From positions 1 through 31,252 of the IMG/VR virus record IMGVR_UViG_3300032893_001088: a stretch of DNA of 31,252 nucleotides; one strand, written 5' to 3'. Positions 5,659-12,070 of this stretch are shown piece after piece (positions within the stretch are counted from its first letter, which is position 1; every line of letters begins with the position of its first letter). The notes under the pieces were generated by a model, which saw only the letters and a program-made list of their open reading frames with translations, did no database searches and was not told the DNA's origin. A program made the position numbers and the translations under genes. This DNA is from a virus.

Positions 5659-5880
5659 TTAGTATTCGCGCCACGCGTGCGCTATTTGCCCGTCCTGCAT
5701 CCAGCTTGTCAGAACCATCGCCGGATTGAAGCGCAGGTACACCTTCGTCGAGATTTCCTCGTCCGTTGTGCCCCACCCGTAGTTCGCGTTTCGCGCCGCG
5801 CGTTTGCCGTACACGCGCACTATTTCGTCGTGCTGCGCGTCGTACACTTTCTCTTCCATTTCCTCTGTCAGCTTGTCCAC
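5659..5880 (-). CDS. Small hypothetical early protein
   Basis: 73 residues, GTG at 5880 with AAAAGGAG upstream at about 8-base spacing. The N-terminal 35 residues are charged helix (MDKLTEEMEEKVYDAQHDEIV), followed by GYGWG-like turns and a strand-rich C-terminus (KVYLRFNPAMVLTSW). Its upstream leader is nearly identical to that of the next gene. No family was recognised. Confidence 0.7.
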   Translation of the reverse strand: MDKLTEEMEEKVYDAQHDEIVRVYGKRAARNANYGWGTTDEEISTKVYLRFNPAMVLTSWMQDGQIAHAWREY

Positions 5881-5887
5881 GGTTTGT

Positions 5888-5913
5888 TCTCCTTTTCCAC
5901 TTGTTCTGAACGT
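5888..5913 (-). repeat. Duplicated gene leader, copy 1
   Basis: 26 bases containing the ribosome site of the 5659-5880 gene match 6175-6200 at 24 of 26 positions. A further shared CTTCCGTC follows at different distances. The duplication includes the AAAAGGAG site and the bases upstream of it. Confidence 0.6.
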
Positions 5914-5937
5914 CGTGCTTCCGTCATCTTTCCCCTG

Positions 5938-6168
5938 CTACCACGCGACTACGAATGCTGTCAGCTTTGGGTTGTCCGTTTCGTTCGTGTCGTAGCGCTC
6001 GAACGTTTCTACCTTGTCCCCGTCTGCCCGCTCTGCCGCTTTGTGCAGTTGCTCCTGTGTTGGTTCGCCGTCAAAGAAAGCGACTTCGCACACGCCACGG
6101 TCATCGTTCGGGTTCATCCGAAGAGCCACGGCGACTAGTCGCGCCTTCTTCTGCCCTTTTGGTTTCAC
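5938..6168 (-). CDS. Small hypothetical early protein
   Basis: 76 residues, GTG at 6168 with AAAAGGAGACAGACC upstream. Begins with a basic stretch (MKPKGQKKARLVAVALRM), then an acidic part with DDRGVCEVAFFDGEPTQEQL, and ends KLTAFVVAW. The strand-helix-strand pattern suggests a compact alpha/beta fold. Its leader duplicates that of the neighbouring gene at 5659-5880 although the proteins are unlike. Confidence 0.7.
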   Translation of the reverse strand: MKPKGQKKARLVAVALRMNPNDDRGVCEVAFFDGEPTQEQLHKAAERADGDKVETFERYDTNETDNPKLTAFVVAW

Positions 6169-6174
6169 GGTCTG

Positions 6175-6200
6175 TCTCCTTTTCCATTTGTTCTGAGCGT
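6175..6200 (-). repeat. Duplicated gene leader, copy 2
   Basis: Partner of 5888-5913, with two mismatches in 26 bases; supplies the ribosome site of the 5938-6168 gene. Confidence 0.6.
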
Positions 6201-6304
6201 TCTTCCGTCCTCACGTGCCGCGTCGTGGCCCGTCGTGCCCGTCCTGCCGCGCCGCGTTGCCCGCGTCTCGCGCCACGATTCGTCGTCGTGGGGCGGGAGA
6301 CGGG

Positions 6305-6324
6305 GGTGGCCATCGTGGGCCACC
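6305..6324. repeat. Short stem-loop in an early intergenic gap
   Basis: GGTGGCC (6305-6311) and GGCCACC (6318-6324) with a 6-base loop. It is inside a 176-base gap (6169-6344) where minus-strand frames are Arg-rich and lack ribosome sites; I see no gene there. Confidence 0.45.
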
Positions 6325-6344
6325 CGCGCGTGTCGCCAGCCCGT

Positions 6345-6533
6345 CTATTTGGCGAAGAGTTCGTTTACGCGTCCGTCCTTGTCCACCCAGGATGCTTCGC
6401 TCCACGGACGCGGGCCGATGTTCCGCTCGACGATTCGTTCGTGTAGGAAGCGATTCCGCCCCTCAACTAAGCGAACGTGGAAGAACCGCGTGTTGCCGTC
6501 TCGCGATTTCACGATGTCCGCGATTTTCCGCAT
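6345..6533 (-). CDS. Small basic hypothetical early protein
   Basis: 62 residues from an ATG at 6533 with CAAGGAG about 7 bases upstream; a longer frame with a start 27 bases earlier overlaps the ribosome site and is rejected. Sequence MRKIADIVKSRDGNTRFFHV then RLVEGRNRFLHERIVERNIG and a Trp-containing C-terminus. Rich in Arg, with strand-turn-strand character. No family recognised. Confidence 0.7.
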   Translation of the reverse strand: MRKIADIVKSRDGNTRFFHVRLVEGRNRFLHERIVERNIGPRPWSEASWVDKDGRVNELFAK

Positions 6534-6606
6534 CTTGTCTCCTTGTGTCTGGGCTTGCAACCAGACTGCCGCATTCCGGCGGGAACTCTCCCGCCGTGCT
6601 CTGCGC

Positions 6607-7014
6607 TTAGGCCACCGCCAGAGCTTCCCGTTCCTGCCTGCTTGCCTTCGGCACCAGCAGGTGGCAATTCGGCTTCACGTCCTCGCCGTGCACGTTCAGA
6701 ACCAGCCCGCGCTGGATTGCCGCAACCAAAGCGGGGGGCAGGTTGCCTGTCGTGTTGTCGTCGTAGGTGGAGCGCTGCAGGATTCCGCGAACCCTTTGGT
6801 CGTGCCCCTGCCGGAAGTAGCGCGACACCATCTCGCCACAGCCGCAAGCGCATTCGTGCTTCGCCTTCTCGGTCTTCGCCTTCGCCACCGGAGCGGGCTT
6901 GGGCTGCGCTGCCGCCTTCGCCTTGCGCTCGCGCTTAGCTTTGCCTACGGGAAGCGCAACCAGAGCTTCCGCCGTGCTGCCCGTCGTGTTCGTCGTCTCG
7001 GTCGTGTGTTCCAC
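6607..7014 (-). CDS. Stand-alone CGCG/GHD motif protein, first gene of the early operon
   Basis: 135 residues from a GTG at 7014, chosen for the ACAGGAGACAGACC site; an upstream TTG in frame lies at the promoter and is rejected. Residues 18-50 are an Ala/Lys linker with EALVALPVGKAK, closely like the linker of the 2472 gene. Residues 55-72 carry C-A-C-G-C-G then FRQGHD, then RVRGILQRS. The C-terminal 45 residues (LPPALVAAIQRGLVLNVHG) are helical. It is the nearest gene to the promoter at 7065-7093, so it should be among the earliest products. This third copy without an N-terminal domain shows the motif can stand alone. Confidence 0.8.
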   Translation of the reverse strand: MEHTTETTNTTGSTAEALVALPVGKAKRERKAKAAAQPKPAPVAKAKTEKAKHECACGCGEMVSRYFRQGHDQRVRGILQRSTYDDNTTGNLPPALVAAIQRGLVLNVHGEDVKPNCHLLVPKASRQEREALAVA

Positions 7015-7064
7015 GGTCTGTCTCCTGTCCGGTCTCCCCCTCTGGGGGGCCGTCCGACACAACC

Positions 7065-7093
7065 AGTCTAGCACAGCGCTGTCCGTCTGTCAA
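7065..7093 (-). promoter_or_regulatory. Main leftward early promoter
   Basis: TTGACA (7093-7088), 17 bases, TAGACT (7070-7065) on the minus strand, preceded by the conserved upstream element also found at 4378-4401. Transcription from about 7058 gives a 44-base leader with a CCCCC/GGGGG hairpin (7036-7050) before the ribosome site. The bases ACTGGTTGT after the -10 recur at the HTH regulator promoter, near its start. Confidence 0.75.
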
Positions 7094-7138
7094 GTATCTA
7101 GCTAGTTAATCCCCCCGTGTCGTCTGCGACAATCCCCT

Positions 7139-7211
7139 CCTTCGCCTCGTCTTCGCTGTGTCTGCGTTACCACAGTGTGTCACTCCTACCACAGCGAAGA
7201 GCGGGCGAAGG
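7139..7211. repeat. Large imperfect inverted repeat
   Basis: The 22 bases at 7139-7160 and 7190-7211 are reverse complements at 19 positions: an 8-bp and an 11-bp stem with a 3-base internal mismatch and a 29-base loop. Outer arm CCTTCGCC, inner arm TCTTCGCTGTG. The loop region holds two copies of TACCACAG. Confidence 0.65.
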
Positions 7212-7237
7212 CACGGTCAGTTAAGCTGTGGAAGCCA

Positions 7238-7357
7238 ACGTGCACCCCCGCAAGTGAAGGGCCACGAACTGGAAATCGACGTGCACCCCCGCACGCCAAT
7301 GGCCATGGTGCAGGCTCTGTTGGGGTTGGGTTGGCACTCCGCTTGCACCCCTGCACG
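7238..7357. repeat. Three direct repeats (iteron-like)
   Basis: ACGTGCACCCCCGCA at 7238-7252 and again, unchanged, at 7279-7293; a diverged third copy GCTTGCACCCCTGCACG at 7341-7357. Starts are 41 and about 62 bases apart. Such repeats may be binding sites of the small terminase or of a replication initiator. Confidence 0.6.
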
Positions 7358-7414
7358 TTGAGTTCCATTTGGCTTAGCTTTGTGGCAACCAGCTTGCAGG
7401 GAGGCCGAGCAGAA

Positions 7415-7510
7415 CGAAACCAAACGGGCTGGCCGATGGCCGAATGCCGAAATCTCGGCATGCCGACCGTTCGGCATCCTTTCGTTTCCCTTTCGCTTCG
7501 TTTGGGTTCG
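7415..7510. repeat. Long-range inverted repeat enclosing alternating ATGCCGA/TCGGCAT elements
   Basis: CGAAACCAAACG (7415-7426) matches the reverse complement of CGTTTGGGTTCG (7499-7510) at 11 of 12 positions. Inside, ATGCCGA (7444-7450), TCGGCAT (7455-7461), ATGCCGA (7460-7466) and TCGGCAT (7471-7477) alternate in orientation, allowing more than one hairpin. Confidence 0.6.
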
Positions 7511-7525
7511 CTTCGTTCTCTTTGG

Positions 7526-7539
7526 GGGTACTAGTACCC
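7526..7539. promoter_or_regulatory. Perfect 14-bp palindrome
   Basis: GGGTACTAGTACCC. It lies about 70 bases upstream of the late promoter -35. A related CACTAGTAC occurs just inside the terminase gene near 7667, so the pair may flank the promoter as regulator sites. Confidence 0.45.
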
Positions 7540-7610
7540 ATCGCTATGTAGGTACTCGACGAGACTCCCATTGTATGGGGTTTCGCGCGCTACCCCAACT
7601 TTCCGGTTTA

Positions 7611-7640
7611 TTGACACATTCATTCCCCCTGTGTTACGAT
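7611..7640 (+). promoter_or_regulatory. Late promoter, predicting a leaderless mRNA
   Basis: TTGACA (7611-7616), 18-base spacer, TACGAT (7635-7640) with an upstream TG (extended -10). The GTG of the small terminase is at 7647, seven bases past the -10, which is the expected transcription start. No ribosome site precedes it. The geometry is the same as at the HTH regulator. Confidence 0.7.
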
Positions 7641-7646
7641 GTTGTT

Positions 7647-8270
7647 GTGGCCAAGATTCCTCTAGCACTAGTACAGCAACTGGAAGCGGGTCCCATTTGG
7701 GAGAGATTGCCCGGTGAGTCTCCTCAGGCATATGCCCGATTCCTCATTTACCGTGATATGCCCCCCGGCCAGCGTTCCCTTCGCAAGCTCGGTTTTGGTC
7801 GCTCCCAGTCCGAGCAATGGTCGAAGCAGCACAATTGGGTACAACGGTGCGCCGAATGGGACTTATACATGCAACGTTTAGCTGATGTCCAAACGGAGGG
7901 GGCCGTCGTTCGCATGCGTTCCCGTCACGCCGATTTGGGAATGGCATTGGTCAACAAGGCTGTTGCTGGCGTAGAGTCTATTGACCATACCAAGTTAGCC
8001 CCCGATGACGTAGTAACGTTGGCGAAGACAGGGGTATCAATCGAGCGAGCGGCGCGTGGTTTGGCTTCCGAGGAGAAGGCCGTCGCTCCCCCTCCCGTTC
8101 TTATTGACAACCGTACCGCTATTTTGTTCCCCGATAGTGTCCGTCCCGCTTGGGCACCTGATAACAAGATTTCCATCCCCGATGACAAGACCGTTTCCGC
8201 TCCCGCTCCACCCGACCGTACCATTCGGCGCGAGAAACTTTCCCTCCCCGACCGGGTTGCGGCGAAATGA
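7647..8270 (+). CDS. Putative terminase small subunit
   Basis: 207 residues from a GTG at 7647; an upstream in-frame extension to 7380 lies in the repeat region and has no start signals. The N-terminal part (ESPQAYARFLIYRDMPPGQRSLRKLGFG... then WVQRCAEWDLYMQRL) is a helical DNA-binding type segment common in phage small terminases. A central helical stretch (ALVNKAVAGVESIDHTKLAP, VVTLAKTGVSIERAARGLA) follows and the C-terminus is Pro-rich. The gene ends in ATGA, overlapping the large terminase start, and lies next to the candidate packaging site; both support the assignment, which rests on context and pattern rather than a diagnostic motif. Confidence 0.75.
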   Translation: MAKIPLALVQQLEAGPIWERLPGESPQAYARFLIYRDMPPGQRSLRKLGFGRSQSEQWSKQHNWVQRCAEWDLYMQRLADVQTEGAVVRMRSRHADLGMALVNKAVAGVESIDHTKLAPDDVVTLAKTGVSIERAARGLASEEKAVAPPPVLIDNRTAILFPDSVRPAWAPDNKISIPDDKTVSAPAPPDRTIRREKLSLPDRVAAK

Positions 8271-9958
8271 GTTTACATTCGACCACCTTAGTCTCCGACC
8301 CACGTGTTGGTCCCCCATTGGAGGTAGTTTGCGAGGGCCGTACTTACCGTATCGGTAAGCCCCCTTCGTGGAAGCAATGGGCATTCATTGGCCGCTCGGA
8401 ACTTGAACAGCTGTACGGCGGTTCCAAGCGCGGCGGCAAGTCCGCTGCTTTGGCCGAGAAAATTATCTCCCTCCTTGTTTCGTTCCCCGGCAACCGTGGT
8501 GGCTTGTTCCGCCAAGATTTGACTGACTTGAAGGATTCCACTCTCATGACCTTCGAGCAGATGGTCCCCCGTGACCTTATCATTCAACACCACCATACCG
8601 ACCATTTTTTCCTTATCAAGTCCTATGACCCCAATTATCCCTCCCGCCTTGATTACGGTGGCCTAGGCGACGCCCACACCTTCGAATCCGCCAAAGGTAA
8701 GGACTACGGTTTCGTTGCCATCGATGAACCATCTGAGATTGACCCTCAGACCTATCTCATGCTTCTCGCTCAGTTGTGTTGGCAGCTTCCCGATGGCTAC
8801 GGCACCTTTGACCCCCAATCCAACTGCTGGCGTCCTCCCTACCAGATGCTGCTCGGTTCCAACCCTGAGCCGGGGTGGTTGGAGGACAAGTTTGGCCATT
8901 TGATTGATGCCGCTGACCGTGACCACCCCATTGTTACTGACGGCCAGCGTGTCTATATTATGTCCCTTCCCTCCGACAATCCCTATCTTCCCCCCAACTG
9001 GGAGGATATCCTCCGCAACCAAAAGGACATCCCACAGGCGTGGATTGATAAGTACATCGAGGGCAAGTGGGGGTCGAGCGAAGGGATGGTGTTCAAAGAG
9101 TTCGACCGCCGCGTTCATTGCGTCGACTGTCCTCCCGACGAGTATTTGAAGCATCTCGACCTTTATGCTTCCATTGACCATGGCGGCACGGGTACCACCT
9201 GCATGGTAATTGTCGGTATCGACCCCAATTCCAATATCATTGTCCTCGACTCGTACTACGAGAAGAACCGCTTGATTTCTCAGCATGCCGATGGAATGAA
9301 ACGTATGATGGACCAGTGGGTGGATAAGTGCGGGAAGAGAGACAGGGCCAAGGCCGCGTATACAGTAGACATGGGCGGCGGCGTATACGAGGCGTGCTAC
9401 GGGTTCGAGTACATTCTCATTGACCCATCCACCGAAGCCAAGACCATGCAGAACAAAAACGAGATGTGGTCCGTCCAAGACATGTATCGTCGTGAAGGCA
9501 TTCCCACCCAACCTGCATGGAACGCAATTGCCGCTGGCATTACTCTTCTTGAGGAGTATATTCATGTAAAGCCCTCCCACATCCATCCGTTCCTTCTCGG
9601 CCCCGATGGTCATCAGCTTCGAGGCGCTCCTTCCTTTTTCATTGTCACCAAAAACAATCGCGATGGTATCCGCGAAATGCAGGGATGGAAGCGTACCATC
9701 ACCGTCAACAAGTCCATTCGCTACGTCGGTTCGGACCACTGGATTGATAACGTCCGTTATATTGCCATGTCCCGCCCCGAACCCCCCACCTTCACTTCTT
9801 CTGACATTTTCTCCATGTCCACTCATTCCCAGATAGCCCAACGTGCCCTCACCAAGTTCGATGACACTTTCGGCAGGTCTGGCAATTCCAATTCTTGGTT
9901 TCCCCATCACGGTTCCTCTTCCGGGAATACTTGGTTCAACAGAAGGAGGCTAAACTAA
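8267..9958 (+). CDS. Terminase large subunit (packaging ATPase and nuclease)
   Basis: 563 residues, ATG overlapping the small subunit stop. The N-terminal ATPase has Walker A GGSKRGGKS at 51-59, Walker B FVAIDE at 149-154 and a coupling-like GSNP at 197-200. The C-terminal half carries acidic positions of an RNase H-like nuclease: YASIDHG (Asp near 304), LDSYYEK (Asp near 328), VDMGGG (Asp near 368) and DHWIDNVRY late in the protein. It pumps phage DNA into the procapsid at the portal and cuts it. Length is usual for the family. The C-terminal 60 residues are Ser/Gly/Asn-rich and look like a flexible tail. Confidence 0.95.
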   Translation: MSLHSTTLVSDPRVGPPLEVVCEGRTYRIGKPPSWKQWAFIGRSELEQLYGGSKRGGKSAALAEKIISLLVSFPGNRGGLFRQDLTDLKDSTLMTFEQMVPRDLIIQHHHTDHFFLIKSYDPNYPSRLDYGGLGDAHTFESAKGKDYGFVAIDEPSEIDPQTYLMLLAQLCWQLPDGYGTFDPQSNCWRPPYQMLLGSNPEPGWLEDKFGHLIDAADRDHPIVTDGQRVYIMSLPSDNPYLPPNWEDILRNQKDIPQAWIDKYIEGKWGSSEGMVFKEFDRRVHCVDCPPDEYLKHLDLYASIDHGGTGTTCMVIVGIDPNSNIIVLDSYYEKNRLISQHADGMKRMMDQWVDKCGKRDRAKAAYTVDMGGGVYEACYGFEYILIDPSTEAKTMQNKNEMWSVQDMYRREGIPTQPAWNAIAAGITLLEEYIHVKPSHIHPFLLGPDGHQLRGAPSFFIVTKNNRDGIREMQGWKRTITVNKSIRYVGSDHWIDNVRYIAMSRPEPPTFTSSDIFSMSTHSQIAQRALTKFDDTFGRSGNSNSWFPHHGSSSGNTWFNRRRLN

Positions 9959-9963
9959 ACTAT

Positions 9964-10221
9964 ATGCCATCCGTATCCCGTGCACAACAGCATTTTATGG
10001 GGGCCGCTTACGCTCGTGCTAAATCTGGCCACCCTCGCGCTGGTGACCCCGATATGTCCGTCAGCCAGCTTCGCGACTTTGCTTCCACTTCCACCGCAGG
10101 ATTGCCAGGTCACGTCCGCCCACGCTATACTGGGGGGCGTGGGCATCACGGCTCGCACAGCAATTCTCCTCACTCAGCTAACCGAGGTTGGGGCAAAGGC
10201 CCGGTAACGGAGCACACCTGA
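9964..10221 (+). CDS. Small basic protein with SxAQQxxMGxAYA motif
   Basis: 85 residues from an ATG at 9964; AAGGAGG lies about 15 bases upstream, rather far. It begins MPSVSRAQQHFMGAAYARAKSG, a pattern that recurs at the start of small uncharacterised phage and bacterial proteins (S-K-A-Q-Q-R-F-M-G type). The C-terminal half is Gly/His/Ser-rich (GGRGHHGSHSNSPH), like the 10448 gene. It is placed right after the large terminase. Possibly a minor head or DNA-binding protein. Confidence 0.7.
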   Translation: MPSVSRAQQHFMGAAYARAKSGHPRAGDPDMSVSQLRDFASTSTAGLPGHVRPRYTGGRGHHGSHSNSPHSANRGWGKGPVTEHT

Positions 10222-10222
10222 G

Positions 10223-10447
10223 ATGAGATTGTCGGAGAAGATGAAACGCCGCGTACCGAGGTCCAGGCGTGGTGTTCCATCGAGGTCCGGCACGGGTTCT
10301 TACCCAATGCCCGATGCCGAACATGCCGCCTCCGCCAAAGGTTTTGCAGCCATGCATCACGGCAAGAATTCCTCTGTTTATCGTCAAGTAGCGGCCAAGG
10401 CCCGTAAATTAGGCTATGGCGAAGGTCCAGCATCGGAGGACACGTAA
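10223..10447 (+). CDS. Small phage protein with PMPDxxHAxxA motif
   Basis: 74 residues, ATG at 10223, directly after the stop of the previous gene. A basic N-terminus (RRVPRSRRGVPSR) is followed by YPMPDAEHAASAKGFAAMHHG and VAAKARKLGYG. The YPMPD..HA..A.....H....V..KA..LG pattern is one I recall as common in short proteins near the packaging genes or fused to the ends of phage structural proteins. Function unknown. Confidence 0.7.
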   Translation: MRLSEKMKRRVPRSRRGVPSRSGTGSYPMPDAEHAASAKGFAAMHHGKNSSVYRQVAAKARKLGYGEGPASEDT

Positions 10448-10975
10448 ATGGCAGCCAAATGGTCAGCGATGACCGCACCAAAAGGTTCCCTTCTCCACAA
10501 TGACGCGGAACACGGATTCTCCGACCCCAATCAGGGCGGGGGTCCAACAAAACGCACCGTCCGCTCTATCCCCCCGGCGCGTCGTGGCGGTTCCGGTCAC
10601 CACGGTCAGCGTGGTCCTTCGGCTCCCCGTGGCGGTGGCCGTGCTCCTTCCGGTAACCCTGCTTCCCGTGGTGGAAATGTCGGTTCCTTTACTCCCGAGT
10701 CCCGTATTCCCGGTCACGGCGGCTCTCCTCAGCATCGCGGTCGCGTTGGCACTGGTGCTCACAATCACGGCGGCTTTGGTCATTCCGGCCAGAAGTCTGT
10801 CCCCTCTTATCCCCATTCCAACCCCCGCCCCGGCCCCGGCAACGTTTCCGGTCGCATGCACCGCCGTATTGCGGGCGAGTTCCGTAATTTCACCAAGGGC
10901 CGTGGCAGGTCATCCTCCGCCGATACTGGCACTCGCGGTTCGTGGGGTTCTCCTCCGGTCGATTCCAACGTCTAG
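10448..10975 (+). CDS. Gly/His/Arg/Pro-rich low-complexity protein
   Basis: 175 residues, ATG at 10448 directly after a TAA. The first 20 residues look ordinary (MAAKWSAMTAPKGSLLHNDA); the middle is made of repeated Gly-His, Arg-Gly and Pro-Ser units (GGSGHHGQRGPSAPRGGG, HGGSPQHRG, HNHGGFGHSG) and the end is basic (GRMHRRIAGEFRNFTKG). It is probably disordered and nucleic-acid or metal binding by composition. The late-operon position suggests a structural or packaging-linked role. Antisense and alternative frames over the gene are compositional shadows. Confidence 0.65.
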   Translation: MAAKWSAMTAPKGSLLHNDAEHGFSDPNQGGGPTKRTVRSIPPARRGGSGHHGQRGPSAPRGGGRAPSGNPASRGGNVGSFTPESRIPGHGGSPQHRGRVGTGAHNHGGFGHSGQKSVPSYPHSNPRPGPGNVSGRMHRRIAGEFRNFTKGRGRSSSADTGTRGSWGSPPVDSNV

Positions 10976-10978
10976 CCC

Positions 10979-11368
10979 GTGCTCGCTCGTCCTTATCACC
11001 GCTCCGATGCCAAGCGTCTAGACGAGCTATTGCACGGTAATGCTGGTGATGTACGGTTGGAACACGACCGTATCTTTTGTATTGGGGATGTAGGTGACCC
11101 GTTTGGCTGTCTTGTCTACCGCCCCGCCGTCTTTGTTCATGAGTTTGTCCTTTCTCCTTCTCCCTTGCGTCGTCTTTTTGCTGATGCTCTCCTCAATTAC
11201 GCAATCTCTGACGGCCTCTCTCGCCCACACGACCTTCACGATGCTGTCTTTCTGGTTGACAGTGCTAATTTGGATATGGTACGATACGTGGAGGGGCTAC
11301 AAGCCCACCAAGAGGCGGCAGGCAAGCGGTTATATCGTTTGCCAGTAAGGGGAATTCAACACCCATGA
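10979..11368 (+). CDS. GNAT-like acetyltransferase-fold protein (tentative)
   Basis: 129 residues from a GTG at 10979, three bases after the previous stop. The opening LARPYHRSDAKRLDELL, the central GDPFGCLVYRPAVFVHEFVLS, the helix RRLFADALLNYAISDG, and the end FLVDSANLDMVRYVEGLQAHQEAAGKRLYRL follow the strand-helix order of GNAT N-acetyltransferases, including the late strand-then-helix with an Asn and a conserved G/A turn. The acetyl-CoA loop (Q/RxxGxG/A) is not obvious, so an enzymatically inactive relative is possible. Such proteins occur in late regions of many environmental phages. Confidence 0.55.
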   Translation: MLARPYHRSDAKRLDELLHGNAGDVRLEHDRIFCIGDVGDPFGCLVYRPAVFVHEFVLSPSPLRRLFADALLNYAISDGLSRPHDLHDAVFLVDSANLDMVRYVEGLQAHQEAAGKRLYRLPVRGIQHP

Positions 11369-11706
11369 AAGACTGCGTTGGAAATCGAATCGAAGTGGGG
11401 GCGCTGTTGATGTGGCTGGACAACCGGATGAAAGTGAAAGTCCTCGAAGTCTCGGACGGAGGCATCGAAGACCCGGTTACCCATCAATTTTCTCCCGCCC
11501 ACATCAAGGTGGAATTGGATTTCGGCTTCCCTGTTACCAAGGGGGATAAGCGCGAGGTTCAGATCGGCAATTTTATCGTGTACCAAGACCCGGAGGCGGG
11601 GAAAAGGGCCGAGGAAACTCTCAAGTCCGTGCTCGACCCAACTCTACGTCCGTTCGTTGCTCCCAAGCCCCCGCCGAGTGAAGACCCGGAGATTGCGGAG
11701 GGGTAA
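11365..11706 (+). CDS. Hypothetical late protein
   Basis: 113 residues, ATG overlapping the preceding stop by four bases. Residues 1-70 are beta-rich (GNRIEVGALLMWLDNRMKVKVLEV, HIKVELDFGFPV, VQIGNFIVYQDP); the C-terminus is Pro/Glu-rich. No signal peptide. No family recognised. Translational coupling to both neighbours shows it belongs to the late operon. Confidence 0.75.
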   Translation: MKDCVGNRIEVGALLMWLDNRMKVKVLEVSDGGIEDPVTHQFSPAHIKVELDFGFPVTKGDKREVQIGNFIVYQDPEAGKRAEETLKSVLDPTLRPFVAPKPPPSEDPEIAEG

Positions 11707-11711
11707 AACTG

Positions 11712-12068
11712 ATGGCCATGACAGGACGTTTCAACCCGGATGGTGGCGTGGGATTCCGCGCCAACCCCGGTGGCTTTGGTCCCATGGGGGTAGAGTCTCG
11801 CGGGGGTCACGGTGACGAGGAATCCGACATCGTTTCCTCCAATCCCCCCGGCAACCCCCATTCTTCCCGTGGTTTCCGCCGCGCCCTCATGCGCACCCAA
11901 CGTTCTCAGGGCACCTTGAAGGATAAGCTCGCCGACAAGCAACACTTCGGCGGTCCGGGGTTCCGGAAGCCAAACTACTTCGCTCAAGGTGGCCGTCGCC
12001 ACGGCATGCATATTGGCTCCGGTGCTCCCCCAGTTACCCCTGCTCAGCATGAGGGGGCGGAATTCTAG
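11712..12068 (+). CDS. Gly-rich hypothetical late protein
   Basis: 118 residues, ATG at 11712. Sequence is Gly/Arg/His/Pro-rich: FNPDGGVGFRANPGGFGP, RGGHGDEESD, then a short helix RGFRRALMRTQRSQGTLKDKLADK and a second Gly/His stretch. Similar in style to the 10448 protein but not an obvious copy. Probably partly disordered; role unknown. Confidence 0.65.
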   Translation: MAMTGRFNPDGGVGFRANPGGFGPMGVESRGGHGDEESDIVSSNPPGNPHSSRGFRRALMRTQRSQGTLKDKLADKQHFGGPGFRKPNYFAQGGRRHGMHIGSGAPPVTPAQHEGAEF

Positions 12069-12070
12069 CG

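Larger units (their letters stand above)
7094..7646. other. Divergent control region, candidate packaging (cos/pac) site
   Basis: About 550 bases between the leftward early promoter and the terminase small subunit. No gene is supported; frames crossing it lack start signals. It contains a large imperfect inverted repeat, three copies of a GTGCACCCCCGCA-type repeat, nested ATGCCGA/TCGGCAT elements, a long-range inverted repeat, a 14-bp perfect palindrome and the late promoter. In many phages the cos or pac site lies just before or within the small terminase gene. Confidence 0.55.

Noticed and set aside
6101-6405. Minus and plus frames around 6101-6405 (Arg/Gly-rich)
   Set aside because: No ribosome sites; only the ATG at 6533 and the GTG at 6168 have them.
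6935-7060. Leader frame from a GTG at 7060, 41 codons, overlapping the 6607 gene start
   Set aside because: The GTG lies only 4 bases past the -10 box and the peptide is of low complexity; noted but not supported.
7158-7571. Several frames of 60-120 codons in the divergent control region
   Set aside because: They cross repeats and palindromes, lack ribosome sites and have unnatural composition.
9351-9395. GTATAC-type sequence inside the large terminase resembling the operator
   Set aside because: Two GTATAC words with nearby GCGG occur, but symmetry and arms do not match the operator and the codons fit the protein.
8663-9910. 415-codon minus frame inside the large terminase
   Set aside because: Shadow of the terminase gene; no ribosome site and the + frame has all terminase motifs.
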